Shown: positions 6,859-17,002, counted from the first letter of the stretch. The stretch: 64,000 bases of DNA from an uncultured Bacteroidales bacterium (GCA_937898885.1 CALDKD010000095.1:1-64000), one strand, 5' to 3'. The notes: generated by a model from the sequence alone, not told the origin. Translations and numbers: made by a program.

Positions 6859-8640
6859 ATGGAACATATCAGGAATTTCTGCATAATTGCACATATCGAC
6901 CACGGAAAGTCAACATTGGCTGACCGTTTATTGGAATATACCAAGACCATTGACGTTACCGAGGGCCAGATGCTTGACGATATGGATCTGGAGAAGGAGC
7001 GCGGCATCACCATAAAGAGCCACGCCATTCAGATGGAGTACGGGCATAACGGTGAGAAATACGTGTTGAACCTGATAGATACTCCGGGACACGTTGACTT
7101 CTCGTATGAGGTATCACGTTCCATTGCCGCCTGCGAGGGCGCTCTTCTTGTGGTGGATGCCACTCAGGGTGTACAGGCGCAGACCATCAGCAACCTTTAT
7201 ATGGCCATAGAGCACGATCTGGAGATTATTCCTATCATTAACAAGTGCGATATGCAGAGCGCGATGCCCGACGAGGTTGAGGATGAGATAGTTGATTTGC
7301 TGGGATGTCCGCGTGCTGACATTATCCGTGCGTCCGCCCGTACCGGAATGGGCGTTGAGCAGATACTCGACGCGATTGTAGAACGCATTCCGCATCCTGT
7401 GGGTGATCCGGAAGCGCCGTTGCAGGCATTGATTTTTGATTCGGTATTCAATCCGTTCCGTGGTATCATCGCCTATTACAAAATAGTGAACGGAAGCATA
7501 CATAGCGGTGATAAAGTTAAGTTCTTCAACACCGGAAAAGAGTATGATGCTGATGAGATTGGTGTTCTGCGGATGGATATGGTACCCCGTGACGAGATGC
7601 ATACCGGCGATGTGGGGTATATCATCTCCGGAATAAAGACATCGACAGAGGTAAAGGTAGGCGATACCATCACTCATGTGGCCCGTCCTTGCGAGAATGC
7701 CATAGCCGGTTTCGAGGAGTCCAAGCCGATGGTGTTCGCCGGCGTCTATCCGATTGACGTCAACGAGTTTGAGGACCTGCGCGCGTCATTGGAGAAGCTG
7801 CAGCTTAACGATGCATCGCTGAGTTTCACTCCGGAGTCCTCAATGGCTCTGGGCTTCGGCTTCCGCTGCGGCTTCCTTGGCCTTCTCCACATGGAGATTG
7901 TTCAGGAACGTCTGGACCGCGAGTTTGATATGAGTGTAATCACAACTGTGCCGAATGTGCAGTATATGGTCTATGACAAGCAGGGCAACTGCATCGAGGT
8001 GCACAACCCCAGCGGAATGCCTGACCTGACACTGATTGACCATATTGAGGAGCCTTATATTGATGCCTCAATCATAACGACTACCGAGTATATCGGTCCG
8101 ATAATGACTCTTTGTCTGGACAAACGCGGTGAATTGGTCAAGCAGCAGTTCATTGCAGGAAACAGGGTGGAGCTTTATTTCAAACTCCCGCTCGGTGAGA
8201 TTGTGATTGACTTCTATGACAAGCTTAAGAGTATTTCCAAAGGCTATGCCTCGTTTGATTACCATCCGGCAGGCTTCCGGCCATCTAAACTGATAAAGTT
8301 GGATATCCTTCTGAATGGTGAGCCTGTGGATGCTCTGTCAACGCTCACACACGTGGATAACGCATATGACCTCGGTCGCAGGATGTGTGAGAAATTGAAG
8401 GACCTGATTCCGCGTCAGCAGTTCGACATTGCCATACAGGCGGCTATCGGCGCCAAGATTATAGCACGCGAGACAATCAAGCAGGTGCGCAAGGATGTTA
8501 CCGCGAAGTGCTACGGCGGTGATGTGTCGCGAAAGCGTAAGCTCTTGGAGAAACAGAAGAAGGGCAAGAAACGTATGAAGCAGATTGGCAATGTGGAAGT
8601 GCCGCAAAAGGCATTCCTTGCCGTTCTGAAACTTGATTAA
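6859..8640 (+). CDS. lepA: Elongation factor 4 (LepA), ribosomal GTPase
   Basis: 593 residues, close to the normal 595-600. The start MEHIRNFCIIAHIDHGKSTL holds the P-loop (AHIDHGKST). The other G motifs follow: the switch region RGITIKSHA, DTPGHVDF and NKCD. Domain II, the EF-G-like domains, and the LepA-specific C-terminal domain (DVSRKRKLLEKQKKGKKRMK) complete the chain. LepA binds the ribosome and promotes back-translocation or assists 30S maturation under stress. Unlike many bacteria, lepA is not next to lepB here; it lies between a small regulator and a convergent tricorn-type protease gene, and ends at a shared hairpin. Confidence 0.97.
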   Translation: MEHIRNFCIIAHIDHGKSTLADRLLEYTKTIDVTEGQMLDDMDLEKERGITIKSHAIQMEYGHNGEKYVLNLIDTPGHVDFSYEVSRSIAACEGALLVVDATQGVQAQTISNLYMAIEHDLEIIPIINKCDMQSAMPDEVEDEIVDLLGCPRADIIRASARTGMGVEQILDAIVERIPHPVGDPEAPLQALIFDSVFNPFRGIIAYYKIVNGSIHSGDKVKFFNTGKEYDADEIGVLRMDMVPRDEMHTGDVGYIISGIKTSTEVKVGDTITHVARPCENAIAGFEESKPMVFAGVYPIDVNEFEDLRASLEKLQLNDASLSFTPESSMALGFGFRCGFLGLLHMEIVQERLDREFDMSVITTVPNVQYMVYDKQGNCIEVHNPSGMPDLTLIDHIEEPYIDASIITTTEYIGPIMTLCLDKRGELVKQQFIAGNRVELYFKLPLGEIVIDFYDKLKSISKGYASFDYHPAGFRPSKLIKLDILLNGEPVDALSTLTHVDNAYDLGRRMCEKLKDLIPRQQFDIAIQAAIGAKIIARETIKQVRKDVTAKCYGGDVSRKRKLLEKQKKGKKRMKQIGNVEVPQKAFLAVLKLD

Positions 8641-8656
8641 ATAATTGAATAAAAAG

Positions 8657-8694
8657 AATCTCCCGTTTTGAGTGTCAGCTCAAAACGGGAGATT
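8657..8694. terminator. Bidirectional terminator between lepA and the tricorn-like gene
   Basis: Perfect 16-base arms at 8657-8672 and 8679-8694 (AATCTCCCGTTTTGAG and its complement) with a 6-base loop. T-rich tracts follow on the plus side (TTTCTTGTTT) and on the minus side (TTTTTATTC). It serves both convergent genes. Confidence 0.85.
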
Positions 8695-8714
8695 TCTTGT
8701 TTCTTGAATATAGC

Positions 8715-11700
8715 CTATCTGTCAATGCCCAGGTCCTTGTAAGTACGCGGGGTAGGGGTGGATGGCAGAGGCTTATAATCCTTAAGCTGCTCCAGAGCTG
8801 TCCTGATGGCTTGCTCCAGCTGCTCGTCAATGCCCTCAAACTCCTTTATCGGGTCATTGTCTATAACGATGTCCGGGTCTACTCCGTGGTTCTCAACAAT
8901 CCACTGGCCTGTCTTCGCATCGTAGTTCGTGAAGAACGGAACACGCACGTCGGTACCATCCATATAGGGCAGGGAACCGCTGATTCCCACTATGCCGCCC
9001 CACGTTCTGGTGCCTATCACAGTACCGGTTCCCGTAGCCTTGAAACTCCAGGGGAAAAGGTCGCCGTCTGATGCCGAATACTTGTTGACAAGCATTACCT
9101 TAGGCCCGTAATGTGTGCCTTCCGGAATCTTTCCGTTCAGGCTTGATGTACGGTACATTGTCATACGGTATGGCTCGCGCATCAGGCGTTCCAGGATCAT
9201 AGGCGATACATTGCCGCCACCATTGCCGCGGTCATCTATGATGAGAGCCTGCTTGTCAAGCTGTGGATAGTAATAGCGTACGAACTCGTTGAGTCCCTCC
9301 GCGCTCATATCTGGAATGTAGATGTATCCAACCTTGCCGTCTGTAGCCTCATCAATACGCTTGATATTGTTCTGAATCCACTCCAGATGATAAAGCGGAT
9401 ACTCGTTGGCAATTGGCTTTACGACAACCTTGCGCCCGCCTGCTGAGGCGGTTGAGCTGATTGTGAGCTCGGTCAGCACATCAGCCTTGCCTGTGAGAAG
9501 CTGATAGATATTGCTCACTGAGTTGGCGGGTATGCCGTTGACGGCTGTGATATACTCGCCCTCCTTGACACCGATGCCCGGCTCTGCCAGTGGCGAGCGC
9601 AAAGTCTGGCTGTAAGGCGCTCCCTCAAAGATGTGGTCAATCTTGAAATAACCGCTTGGGTCAGAGCTGATCTTAGCTCCAAGAAGACCCATGTCGATAC
9701 GTCTCGCCTCGGGCTTTTCTCCTGCGGTCACATAGGCATGGCCTGTGCCTACCTCGCTTATCATCTCGCCTATGATATAGTTCAGGTCAAGTCTGGTCTT
9801 TGCGTATGGCACAAGTACGGAATACTTCTCCTTGACGGCCTTCCAGTCTGCTCCATGCATATTCTCCAGATAGAAGCCGTCGCGGAACGCGCGCCATACC
9901 TCATCGAAAATCTGTGGCCACTCTTTTGTGAAGTCTATATCGGCCACCATATCTCCTGTCTCAACAGGTGTGTCAAGGCTGGCTTTCGGACCGCCGAAAT
10001 CTGATACGTATAGTTTGCCGCTCTTCATGAACAGAGCCTTTCTCGCTCCGAAGCGGACATCCATCATTCCTTCGGCGTAAGTATCGGATTTCTGTGTATC
10101 CAGATTGAATACGCTCACACCTCCGCGCGATGTGTAATAGACTTTGTTCCCGTCACTGTAGAACAATCCATAGGTACCTGCCGGTAGTGGCAGCTTGACA
10201 ATCCTGTCATAGAGCCCGTCCTTGTCTATTGTCACCTTTACGGAGTTGCTCTCTGCTGTCTCTGTACTCTTGCCTTTGGTGTTCTTTTTGTCTTTCGATG
10301 CATCTTTTGGCTGCTCATTGCTCTCCTCCTTGATCTTTACTACCGCATCCTTGGGAAGGAATGGCGATGGGGTGTCCTTTGACAGCATAGCCATATAAAC
10401 GCCTCCCATATTGCTGTACGTGTAGTCCCACTCAATACGGCTGTATGTGGGATTGAGGTCACGGTCGGAGTTGAAAATCAGATACTTTCCGTCGGCGCTG
10501 AATGCCGGTGATGAGGAGTTGTACCATTTCTCGGTGGCCGGGAACTCCTCGCCGCTTGCCACATTCATTATATAGACAACACTCAACTCATTCTGCTCCT
10601 GTCTGGTGTAAGCAATCCACTTGCTGTCTGGTGAGAATGTTACGTCAAACAGCTCGTTGGCAGGGTTTGTCAGGAGCGTTCTGGTGGTTTTGCCGGATAT
10701 GCTCAACTCGTTGATGCGGTTCTTGCGGTCGGTGTAGAGCAGTGTCTTGCTGTCCGGTGCCCAGATGATCTCGCGGATGTAGGTGTCATTGTTGAAAGTC
10801 ATCTGCTCCGGCTCTCCGCCTTCTGCTTTCTGAATCCATATCTCTGTCTCACCGGTTATATCGCTGATATATGCTATGTATTTGCCGTTGTAGCTCCAGG
10901 ATACGCCTCTGTCGTTAGCCCCGGGAGTGCGGGTTATGTTGCGTGTTACGCCTTTCCCAACCGGAACATCAAAAACCTCACCGCGTGCGGCTACCGCTAC
11001 GCGCTCACCGTCGGGCGACATACTCGCCTCGGTAATCTTGTCGGAAACCGCTCTCTGCTCGTTCCTGGCATATATCAAATCTGAGGTCAGGGTAATGTGA
11101 AGCTGCTCGCAGCGCTTGCTTTTCGGGTCAAGTTTCCAGATGTATCCGCCGTTCTCGAACACGATAGTCTTGCCGTCTGTGCTGGGGAACTTCACGTCGT
11201 ACTCCTTGAAATCCGTAACCTTTGAGGTCTGGCCGGTGGAAGTGTCATATACAAAGATGTTCATAATGGCATCGCGGTCTGACGCAAAGAAAATCTCGTT
11301 GCCGCACCACATGGGGAAGATGTCCTGTGCCTTGTTGTCGGTGATATTGGTGACCTTCTTGGCCGCCGGATCATAAATCCAGATGTCATCGGCCATACCG
11401 CCCTGATAATACTTCCAGGTGCGGAACTCGCGGAATACACGGTTGTAGGCCAGCTTCGAGCCGTCAGGAGACCAGCAACAGAAACCTCCCTCCGGGAGCG
11501 GCATCTCATTCGGCATTCCGCCTTCGGGAGATACTGTCCAAAGCTTGCCCTCGAAGCCGTCGCCGATGCGGTTGCGGTAAACGATGGACTTGCCGTCCGG
11601 GTTCCACGTCATTACTACGTTGTTCGGTCCCATACGGTCACCAAGATCATCACGTCCATTGGTTGATGTGTAGGTAAGGCGTACCGGCTCTCCGCCATTT

Positions 11701-11987
11701 GACGGAATGATATAGACCTCGCGGTTTCCGTCATACTCACCTGTGAAGGCAATCTGCCTGCCGTCAGGTGAGAAACGCGCGAACATCTCGTAGCCTACGT
11801 GCGATGTCAGTCGCTGTGCGGCACCGCCATTGATTGAGACTGTGTAGAGATCTCCTGCATATGAGAACACTACCTGATGACTGTCTGTGGCCGGAAAACG
11901 CAGAAGACGGGCCTCCTGCTCATTCGCGGAAACGACAAATGCCGGCGTGGCAAGCGCCAACGCCAGCAGAATGGTTGTTCTTTTCAT
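8715..11987 (-). CDS. Secreted tricorn-like serine protease (PD40 propeller, PDZ, S41)
   Basis: 1090 residues. A signal peptide (MKRTTILLALALATPAFVVS) precedes repeated PD40/WD40-like blades with FSPDGRQIAFTG-type motifs through about residue 560. A charged linker with a Lys/Ser/Glu-rich stretch follows (near 545-575, SKDKKNTKGKSTE). Then come the tricorn core and PDZ-like domain (GIGVKEGEYITAVNGIPANS) and the S41 protease domain. The nucleophile segment is YSASDGDLF (about 970-978), with DRGNGGGN ahead of it and ENHGVDPDI (Glu about 1032) after it, as in tricorn. It probably degrades peptides in the periplasm, in contrast to the cytosolic archaeal enzyme. Its ATG lies 8 bases after the stop of the upstream acyl ligase, so the two form an operon. 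Confidence 0.92.
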   Translation of the reverse strand: MKRTTILLALALATPAFVVSANEQEARLLRFPATDSHQVVFSYAGDLYTVSINGGAAQRLTSHVGYEMFARFSPDGRQIAFTGEYDGNREVYIIPSNGGEPVRLTYTSTNGRDDLGDRMGPNNVVMTWNPDGKSIVYRNRIGDGFEGKLWTVSPEGGMPNEMPLPEGGFCCWSPDGSKLAYNRVFREFRTWKYYQGGMADDIWIYDPAAKKVTNITDNKAQDIFPMWCGNEIFFASDRDAIMNIFVYDTSTGQTSKVTDFKEYDVKFPSTDGKTIVFENGGYIWKLDPKSKRCEQLHITLTSDLIYARNEQRAVSDKITEASMSPDGERVAVAARGEVFDVPVGKGVTRNITRTPGANDRGVSWSYNGKYIAYISDITGETEIWIQKAEGGEPEQMTFNNDTYIREIIWAPDSKTLLYTDRKNRINELSISGKTTRTLLTNPANELFDVTFSPDSKWIAYTRQEQNELSVVYIMNVASGEEFPATEKWYNSSSPAFSADGKYLIFNSDRDLNPTYSRIEWDYTYSNMGGVYMAMLSKDTPSPFLPKDAVVKIKEESNEQPKDASKDKKNTKGKSTETAESNSVKVTIDKDGLYDRIVKLPLPAGTYGLFYSDGNKVYYTSRGGVSVFNLDTQKSDTYAEGMMDVRFGARKALFMKSGKLYVSDFGGPKASLDTPVETGDMVADIDFTKEWPQIFDEVWRAFRDGFYLENMHGADWKAVKEKYSVLVPYAKTRLDLNYIIGEMISEVGTGHAYVTAGEKPEARRIDMGLLGAKISSDPSGYFKIDHIFEGAPYSQTLRSPLAEPGIGVKEGEYITAVNGIPANSVSNIYQLLTGKADVLTELTISSTASAGGRKVVVKPIANEYPLYHLEWIQNNIKRIDEATDGKVGYIYIPDMSAEGLNEFVRYYYPQLDKQALIIDDRGNGGGNVSPMILERLMREPYRMTMYRTSSLNGKIPEGTHYGPKVMLVNKYSASDGDLFPWSFKATGTGTVIGTRTWGGIVGISGSLPYMDGTDVRVPFFTNYDAKTGQWIVENHGVDPDIVIDNDPIKEFEGIDEQLEQAIRTALEQLKDYKPLPSTPTPRTYKDLGIDR

Positions 11988-11995
11988 AATATGTC

Positions 11996-13705
11996 TTATT
12001 TTTTCTCTTGGTAGAGAAATCTCTTTATGCTTCCTTTCGGGGTCTTCTCAAACGGCTCATCCATCACCTGTATGGAATTGAGACGCTCGTATGCGGGTAA
12101 CGCGGCATTTATCTCTTTGCGGTCAGCATCCAGACGTGCCTCTATTTGTTGTCTGCTCAGGTTCTCACCCTTGACGATGTCGGGACTGGGCACAATCAAT
12201 GCTGCAAGCTTGCCCTCACGCTCAACCACCAAAGACTCGGCCACCAGGGTACGCTGGTTGAGAACCTCCTCGATCTCCTCCGGGTAGATGTTCTGTCCGG
12301 ATGGCCCTAGAATCATATTCTTGCTACGCCCCTTGATGGTTATGTTTCCGTGCTTGTCAATCAGGCCCATATCGCCTGTGTAGAACCAACCGTCTTTGTC
12401 AATTGCCTGTGCGGTTGCCTCCGGATTCTTGAAATAACCCAGCATTACATTGTCACCCTTGACAGTAATCTCGCCAGGCACGTTCTCGGGGTCGGTACTC
12501 TGTATCTCCACCTGTACTCCCTCAATGGCCTTTCCGCAGGTCCCGGACTTGTATTCCTTCCAGCCTGTATAGGCAATCAGCGGCGCGCACTCAGTGGCTC
12601 CATATCCCACTGTGAATGGAAAATGCAACATCCTGAGACAATCTTCTACGTCCTTGCTCAGTGCGGCTCCTCCGATGATAAGCTCCTTCATCTCTCCACC
12701 GAAGGCATCCAGAAGTTTCTGGCGTATCTTTTTCAGAATGCTTTGCCTCAGTATGGGAACGTGAAGCGCTATTCTCATAGACGGCTTATTCAGAACCGGG
12801 AGAATGACATTCTGTACGACTTTCTCAATCACCAGCGGAACTGTAATGATAAGAGTAGGCTTGAATTCCGCGAAAGTCTGGAATATGATTTTCGGACTTG
12901 GAATCTTTGTGAGGAAATGAATGTGGCATCCCAGTGCTATGTCATAGATAAGCTCGAACATCATTCCAAACATGTGCGCCAGCGGCAGCATACATACCGT
13001 GCTGCTTCCTGGCTTCAGGTACATCTTGACTACACTGTATTTTACCATCATACGCAGGGCACGATATGGTATCATAACTCCTTTTGGGAAGCTTGTGGTT
13101 CCTGATGTGTAGTTCAGCACGGCCATATTGTTGGTGTCGGTCTCTTTATAGTAGTCAACGTCGTTCTGACTGAAACCGTTAGGGAATCTCTGACTGAAAA
13201 GATTGTCAATATTGTCGCAGGCATCTTCCAGACTTCTCTCTGATGTTTGGAGTAAGGAAAGGTCCGATACAAGGAAGTAACCTTTGACGGCCGGCATTTT
13301 CTCAGTGCTGATGCTTTTCCATTGCGCATCGCCTGCATACAGCAGCCTCGCTTCGGAGTGGTTTACAATGTTGTGTATATAATCAGCCTTGAAATCAGCA
13401 AGTATAGGCACCGGAACCGCTCCGTATGTGATTATTGAGAAAAACGCGACTGCCCAGTTGGAGCAGTTCTTGGCGCAGATGGCTATTTTGTCGCCAGGAT
13501 TAAGTCCTGCGCTTCTATATAGAATATGGGCTTTCTCAATGCTCGCTGCCATCTCCTTGTACAGAATGGTCTGTCCCTGATAGTCTGTAAGCGCCGCAGA
13601 TTCCCAGTTCTTTATGAGACTCTCCTGGATGTACCCGATGAAACTTGGATTTTCCAAGTTTATCATACTTCCAGTCTCTTCTGCGTTGATGTTTGTATTG
13701 CTCAT
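11996..13705 (-). CDS. AMP-forming acyl-CoA/acyl-ACP ligase (long-chain fatty acid type), first copy
   Basis: 569 residues of the adenylate-forming ANL superfamily, which activates a carboxylic acid with ATP and passes it to a thiol. Motifs seen: NYTSGTTSFPKGVMI (phosphate loop, with Ser where TSGTTG normally has the last Gly), VGYGATECAPLI (A5), WFYTGDMGLID (A7), IKGRSKNMILGPSGQNIYPE (A8 hinge) and the A10 lysine in KTPKGSIKRFL. It has no signal peptide. The ATG at 13703-13705 fits a promoter 27 bases upstream; a second in-frame Met (MINLENPS, residue 14) aligns with the paralogue's start and is an alternative. Leads an operon with the tricorn-like protease. A clear paralogue lies at 26446-28107. 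The acyl substrate is unknown. Confidence 0.9.
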   Translation of the reverse strand: MSNTNINAEETGSMINLENPSFIGYIQESLIKNWESAALTDYQGQTILYKEMAASIEKAHILYRSAGLNPGDKIAICAKNCSNWAVAFFSIITYGAVPVPILADFKADYIHNIVNHSEARLLYAGDAQWKSISTEKMPAVKGYFLVSDLSLLQTSERSLEDACDNIDNLFSQRFPNGFSQNDVDYYKETDTNNMAVLNYTSGTTSFPKGVMIPYRALRMMVKYSVVKMYLKPGSSTVCMLPLAHMFGMMFELIYDIALGCHIHFLTKIPSPKIIFQTFAEFKPTLIITVPLVIEKVVQNVILPVLNKPSMRIALHVPILRQSILKKIRQKLLDAFGGEMKELIIGGAALSKDVEDCLRMLHFPFTVGYGATECAPLIAYTGWKEYKSGTCGKAIEGVQVEIQSTDPENVPGEITVKGDNVMLGYFKNPEATAQAIDKDGWFYTGDMGLIDKHGNITIKGRSKNMILGPSGQNIYPEEIEEVLNQRTLVAESLVVEREGKLAALIVPSPDIVKGENLSRQQIEARLDADRKEINAALPAYERLNSIQVMDEPFEKTPKGSIKRFLYQEKK

Positions 13706-13731
13706 AGCTTTTTTCGCTTTGATTACACTCG

Positions 13732-13739
13732 CAAAAGTA
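13732..13739 (-). promoter_or_regulatory. -7 element of the acyl ligase/tricorn operon
   Basis: TACTTTTG on the minus strand, followed by C, ends 26 bases ahead of the ATG at 13705. It faces away from the HerA-like gene's promoter. Confidence 0.45.
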
Positions 13740-13772
13740 GGGAAAAATCTCGTTGCTTTTGGCTAAAATTCT

Positions 13773-13780
13773 TAATTTTG
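13773..13780 (+). promoter_or_regulatory. -7 element of the HerA-like gene
   Basis: TAATTTTG lies 57 bases ahead of the ATG at 13838. TTGC at 13753-13756 is a possible -33 with a slightly short spacing of 16 bases. Confidence 0.35.
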
Positions 13781-13837
13781 GGATTTGAAAGAGTTATACT
13801 TTCTTTCTGTAGGCAAATTTTAAATAATAATAAGAAT

Positions 13838-15445
13838 ATGTACGATTCCAACAGAGGACTTTATGTGGCACATTGCGATGCCGGACCATTGTCAATATGT
13901 GGCCGAATGGCCAACCGTCACGGACTCATAGCCGGTGCGACAGGTACCGGAAAGACCGTATCACTTCAAGTTATTGCCGAGACATTCTCGCAGGCTGGAG
14001 TACCCTGCTTTATGGCAGATATGAAAGGTGACCTTAGCGGAATAAGCCAGGCCGGATCTATGAGTAGCTTCATACAGAAAAGATGCCCGGAGTTCGGTAT
14101 TGAGAACCCCCAGTTCGCAGGCTGTCCCACACGTTTCTTCGACGTGTTCGGTGAGCAGGGGCATCCTATGCGCACCACCATCTCCAATATGGGGCCGCAG
14201 CTTCTCTCGAGACTGATGCAGCTCAGCGAGGCTCAGGAGGGTGTGCTGAACGTGCTGTTCCGTGTGGCCGATGAGCGTGGCTTGCTGCTTATTGACATTA
14301 AGGACCTTCGCTCGATGCTGGCCTATCTCTCGGAGAATGCCGCCGAGATAAGCCGCCAGTACGGTGCGGTGAGCGCAGTCAGCGTGGCTGCCATTCAGAG
14401 GGCTCTGCTCGCTCTGGAGAATCAGGGTGCGGAGAAGTTCTTCGGTGAGCCGTCGTTCGATATATTTGATTTGATGCAGTGCGAGGGTGGCAAGGGCGTA
14501 ATGAATGTGCTGGCCGCCGACAAGCTTATGCTGAATCCTAAACTCTATTCAACATTCCTTTTGTGGCTTCTGTCTGATATTTATGCTCAGTTGCCGGAGG
14601 TGGGCGATTTGGATCTTCCCAAACTTGTGTTCTTCTTTGACGAGGCGCACACTCTGTTCCAGGATACCTCAAAGGCTCTTGTTGACAAGATTGAGCAGGT
14701 TATCCGTCTTATCCGAAGCAAGGGCGTAGGTGTGTATTTCATCACGCAGAATCCTACCGATATACCGGAAGTCATTCTGGGTCAGCTTGGAAACCGTGTA
14801 CAGCACGCCTTGCGTGCCTATACGCCGAAAGACCAGAAGGCGGTCCGTGCCGCGGCTCAGACATTCCGTGCGAATCCGGATTTCAAGACAGAGGATGCCA
14901 TAATGCAGCTTGAGACCGGCGAGGCCCTTGTATCGTTCCTTGACGAGAAAGGCGCTCCTGCAATGGTGCAGCGCTCCAAGATACTATTCCCGCTGAGTCA
15001 GATTGGCGTCATCTCTGAGAGCCAGCGCACGCAACTGATCAATGCATCGCGTCTATATGGCCGCTATGATAATCCGATTGACCGCGAGAGTGCTTTCGAG
15101 GTGCTTCTTGCTGAGAGTGAGCAGGCGGCCCGCGAGCTTCAGAGACAGCAGGATGCTGAAAAGGATGAGAAAGAGCGCAAGGCTGCCGAAAAGGCTGAAA
15201 AGACCGAAAAGGCGAAGTCAAAGAAGAGTGGGGGCGGTCTTGCCAAGACTCTGGCCACAGCAGCAGTCGGCGCAGCCATCAGTTCTGTGAGCCGTAGCGT
15301 AGGTACGTCGGTATCGAATAAGATAACCGGCAAGAAGTCTTCGACTACATCAGCCAAATCCGTTGCCGGAAAAGCGGCCAGCTCTGCGGCATCGTCTATA
15401 GTCCGCAATCTTACCCGCTCAATTCTTGGCAATCTGCTGAAATAA
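13838..15445 (+). CDS. HerA-like ATPase, DUF853 family
   Basis: 535 residues from the ATG at 13838 (MYDSNRGLYVAHCDAG). The open frame extends upstream to 13526, but that part overlaps the divergent gene and its promoters and does not look like the family. Walker A is GATGTGKTVSL (near residue 33) and Walker B is LVFFFDEAHTLF (about 265), with FITQNPTDIP and LGNRVQHALRAYTPKD after it. This matches DUF853, a HerA/FtsK-like group sometimes described as nucleotide-triphosphatases of unknown target. After residue about 420 the C-terminus turns low-complexity: a Lys/Glu/Ala-rich helix, then Ser/Ala/Thr-rich sequence ending NLTRSILGNLLK. The flippase gene starts 9 bases downstream, so the glycan cluster may be read from this promoter. 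Confidence 0.88.
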   Translation: MYDSNRGLYVAHCDAGPLSICGRMANRHGLIAGATGTGKTVSLQVIAETFSQAGVPCFMADMKGDLSGISQAGSMSSFIQKRCPEFGIENPQFAGCPTRFFDVFGEQGHPMRTTISNMGPQLLSRLMQLSEAQEGVLNVLFRVADERGLLLIDIKDLRSMLAYLSENAAEISRQYGAVSAVSVAAIQRALLALENQGAEKFFGEPSFDIFDLMQCEGGKGVMNVLAADKLMLNPKLYSTFLLWLLSDIYAQLPEVGDLDLPKLVFFFDEAHTLFQDTSKALVDKIEQVIRLIRSKGVGVYFITQNPTDIPEVILGQLGNRVQHALRAYTPKDQKAVRAAAQTFRANPDFKTEDAIMQLETGEALVSFLDEKGAPAMVQRSKILFPLSQIGVISESQRTQLINASRLYGRYDNPIDRESAFEVLLAESEQAARELQRQQDAEKDEKERKAAEKAEKTEKAKSKKSGGGLAKTLATAAVGAAISSVSRSVGTSVSNKITGKKSSTTSAKSVAGKAASSAASSIVRNLTRSILGNLLK

Positions 15446-15454
15446 AGAATTGAT

Positions 15455-17002
15455 ATGCCCGTTGTGAATCAGAAAAGAATTGCAGTAAACACCCTGCTGC
15501 TTTATGTTCGTATGGGACTTGTTTTGATAATAGGTCTCTACACGACACGCGTTGTGCTGGGTGCACTTGGAAAGGCTGAATATGGATTATACGGCACGAT
15601 TGGAAGCCTGGTTATACTGTTTTCTTTTTTGAGCAATAGCATGTCAACGGCGTGTCAGAGATTTTTCTCATACGAACTTGGTCGAGGAGATATCTGTAGG
15701 GTTCGCAACAGGTTTACTCAATGTTTTCTGACATTTGTTCTGATGGCAGTTGCCATATTGATTCTTTTTGAGACTATAGGGCTTTGGTACGTACGTAATA
15801 TTATGGAGTGTGATGGTCGCGATAGGGCTGTCTCACTTGTATATCAGTATACAATTGCGGGGGTAATATTTCAAGTGTTGCGCACACCTTATATGGGTAT
15901 GCTCATTGCAAAAGAGAAAATGTCGGCGTTCGCCGTGATAAATATATTTGAGGCATTGGCTACGTTGTGCGTGGCTTTTTTGTTGAAATCATCTGACTTT
16001 GATAGGTTGGTTTTTTATGCTTTATTAATGGCGGCAGTTCAAGCATTTACCGCATTGCTCTATTTTGCTTATGGAAGGTTATTCCTTGAGGAATGTCGTT
16101 TTTCTGGATTGGGGAAAAGAAAATCCCTTTATGAGGTGTTTCGTTTTACTGGCTGGGAGATGATAGGAACACTGGCAGGTGCTTGTAAATTCCAAGGTGT
16201 GAGCCTGTTGCTGAATCCGTTGTTCGGAAATGTCGCTGTAGCGGCAAGAACGGTGTCTCAGAAGGTATATATGAGTGTCGTCAGGCTGCAGGACGATTTT
16301 TTCAAGGCGGTAAAGCCTCAGATAATCAAATCGTACGCTGCGGAAGAGAAAGATGAGATGATGAAACTTCTGTTTCAGAGTACCCGTTTCTCTTTTTATT
16401 TGATGCTGATGGTATCATTGCCTATAATTATTGAGACTCCGTTCATTTTAAACATCTGGCTTGGTGAGGAAGGCGTTCCTGAATTGTCAATAGTATTTAC
16501 CCGGCTGATTCTTATTAACGGACTGATAGATGTTTTCTCTAATCCCCTGGCAACAGCCATTCAAGCTACTGGCAATAACAAATGGTATCAGATATGTATG
16601 GGCGGAACGTTGTTCGCTATACTTCCTGTGGGGTATCTTGGAATGAAATGCTTTGACTGGAGTGCGGTTTCTATTTTTTATGTGTCGATTATGCTGTCTG
16701 TCATAGCTCAATTCGTGCGCGTCTACTTTGTGAGAAGGCAAGTCGGATTGAATGTGCCGCATTTTCTGAAAGAAGTGGTGGAAGTTATAATTAAAATAAC
16801 ACTTATGTCAGCACTTGCACCTATGGTGCTTAAATTACTGCTTGGCAAGGAATGCTCTTTGACGCAGTCGTTATTGATAATAGTTGTATCAGTTATTTGG
16901 ACAGGTATAGTGGTGTATTTTTTTGGTGTTACTGGCACCGAGCGTAAGCATCTCAACGAGTTTATTGTAAAAACGTTTCATAAGGTAGTATGCAGGCGAT
17001 AA
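15455..17002 (+). CDS. Polysaccharide flippase, Wzx/MOP superfamily
   Basis: 515 residues with 12-14 hydrophobic segments spread along the chain (for example LVLIIGLYTTRVVLGALG, LVILFSFLSNSM, LVSLPIIIETPFILNIWLG). The start, NTLLLYVRMGLVLIIGLYTT, is typical of Bacteroidetes oligosaccharide translocases that move lipid-linked glycans across the inner membrane. It opens the glycan cluster, and its last 13 bases overlap the next gene. The sequence is visibly more AT-rich than pheT or hisA, consistent with surface-glycan loci that move between strains. No Wzy-type polymerase was found nearby, so the substrate may be a short decorated unit, or polymerisation genes lie elsewhere. Confidence 0.88.
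   Translation: MPVVNQKRIAVNTLLLYVRMGLVLIIGLYTTRVVLGALGKAEYGLYGTIGSLVILFSFLSNSMSTACQRFFSYELGRGDICRVRNRFTQCFLTFVLMAVAILILFETIGLWYVRNIMECDGRDRAVSLVYQYTIAGVIFQVLRTPYMGMLIAKEKMSAFAVINIFEALATLCVAFLLKSSDFDRLVFYALLMAAVQAFTALLYFAYGRLFLEECRFSGLGKRKSLYEVFRFTGWEMIGTLAGACKFQGVSLLLNPLFGNVAVAARTVSQKVYMSVVRLQDDFFKAVKPQIIKSYAAEEKDEMMKLLFQSTRFSFYLMLMVSLPIIIETPFILNIWLGEEGVPELSIVFTRLILINGLIDVFSNPLATAIQATGNNKWYQICMGGTLFAILPVGYLGMKCFDWSAVSIFYVSIMLSVIAQFVRVYFVRRQVGLNVPHFLKEVVEVIIKITLMSALAPMVLKLLLGKECSLTQSLLIIVVSVIWTGIVVYFFGVTGTERKHLNEFIVKTFHKVVCRR

Noticed and set aside
7114..7677. 187-codon minus-strand frame inside lepA
   Set aside because: Antisense to a highly conserved GTPase gene, with no domain of its own.
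12350..13105. 251-codon plus-strand frame inside the first acyl ligase
   Set aside because: Antisense to a clear adenylate-forming enzyme; a shadow of its codon pattern.
13526..13837. Upstream extension of the HerA-like frame
   Set aside because: The extra 104 codons overlap the divergent ligase start and both promoters and do not resemble DUF853.
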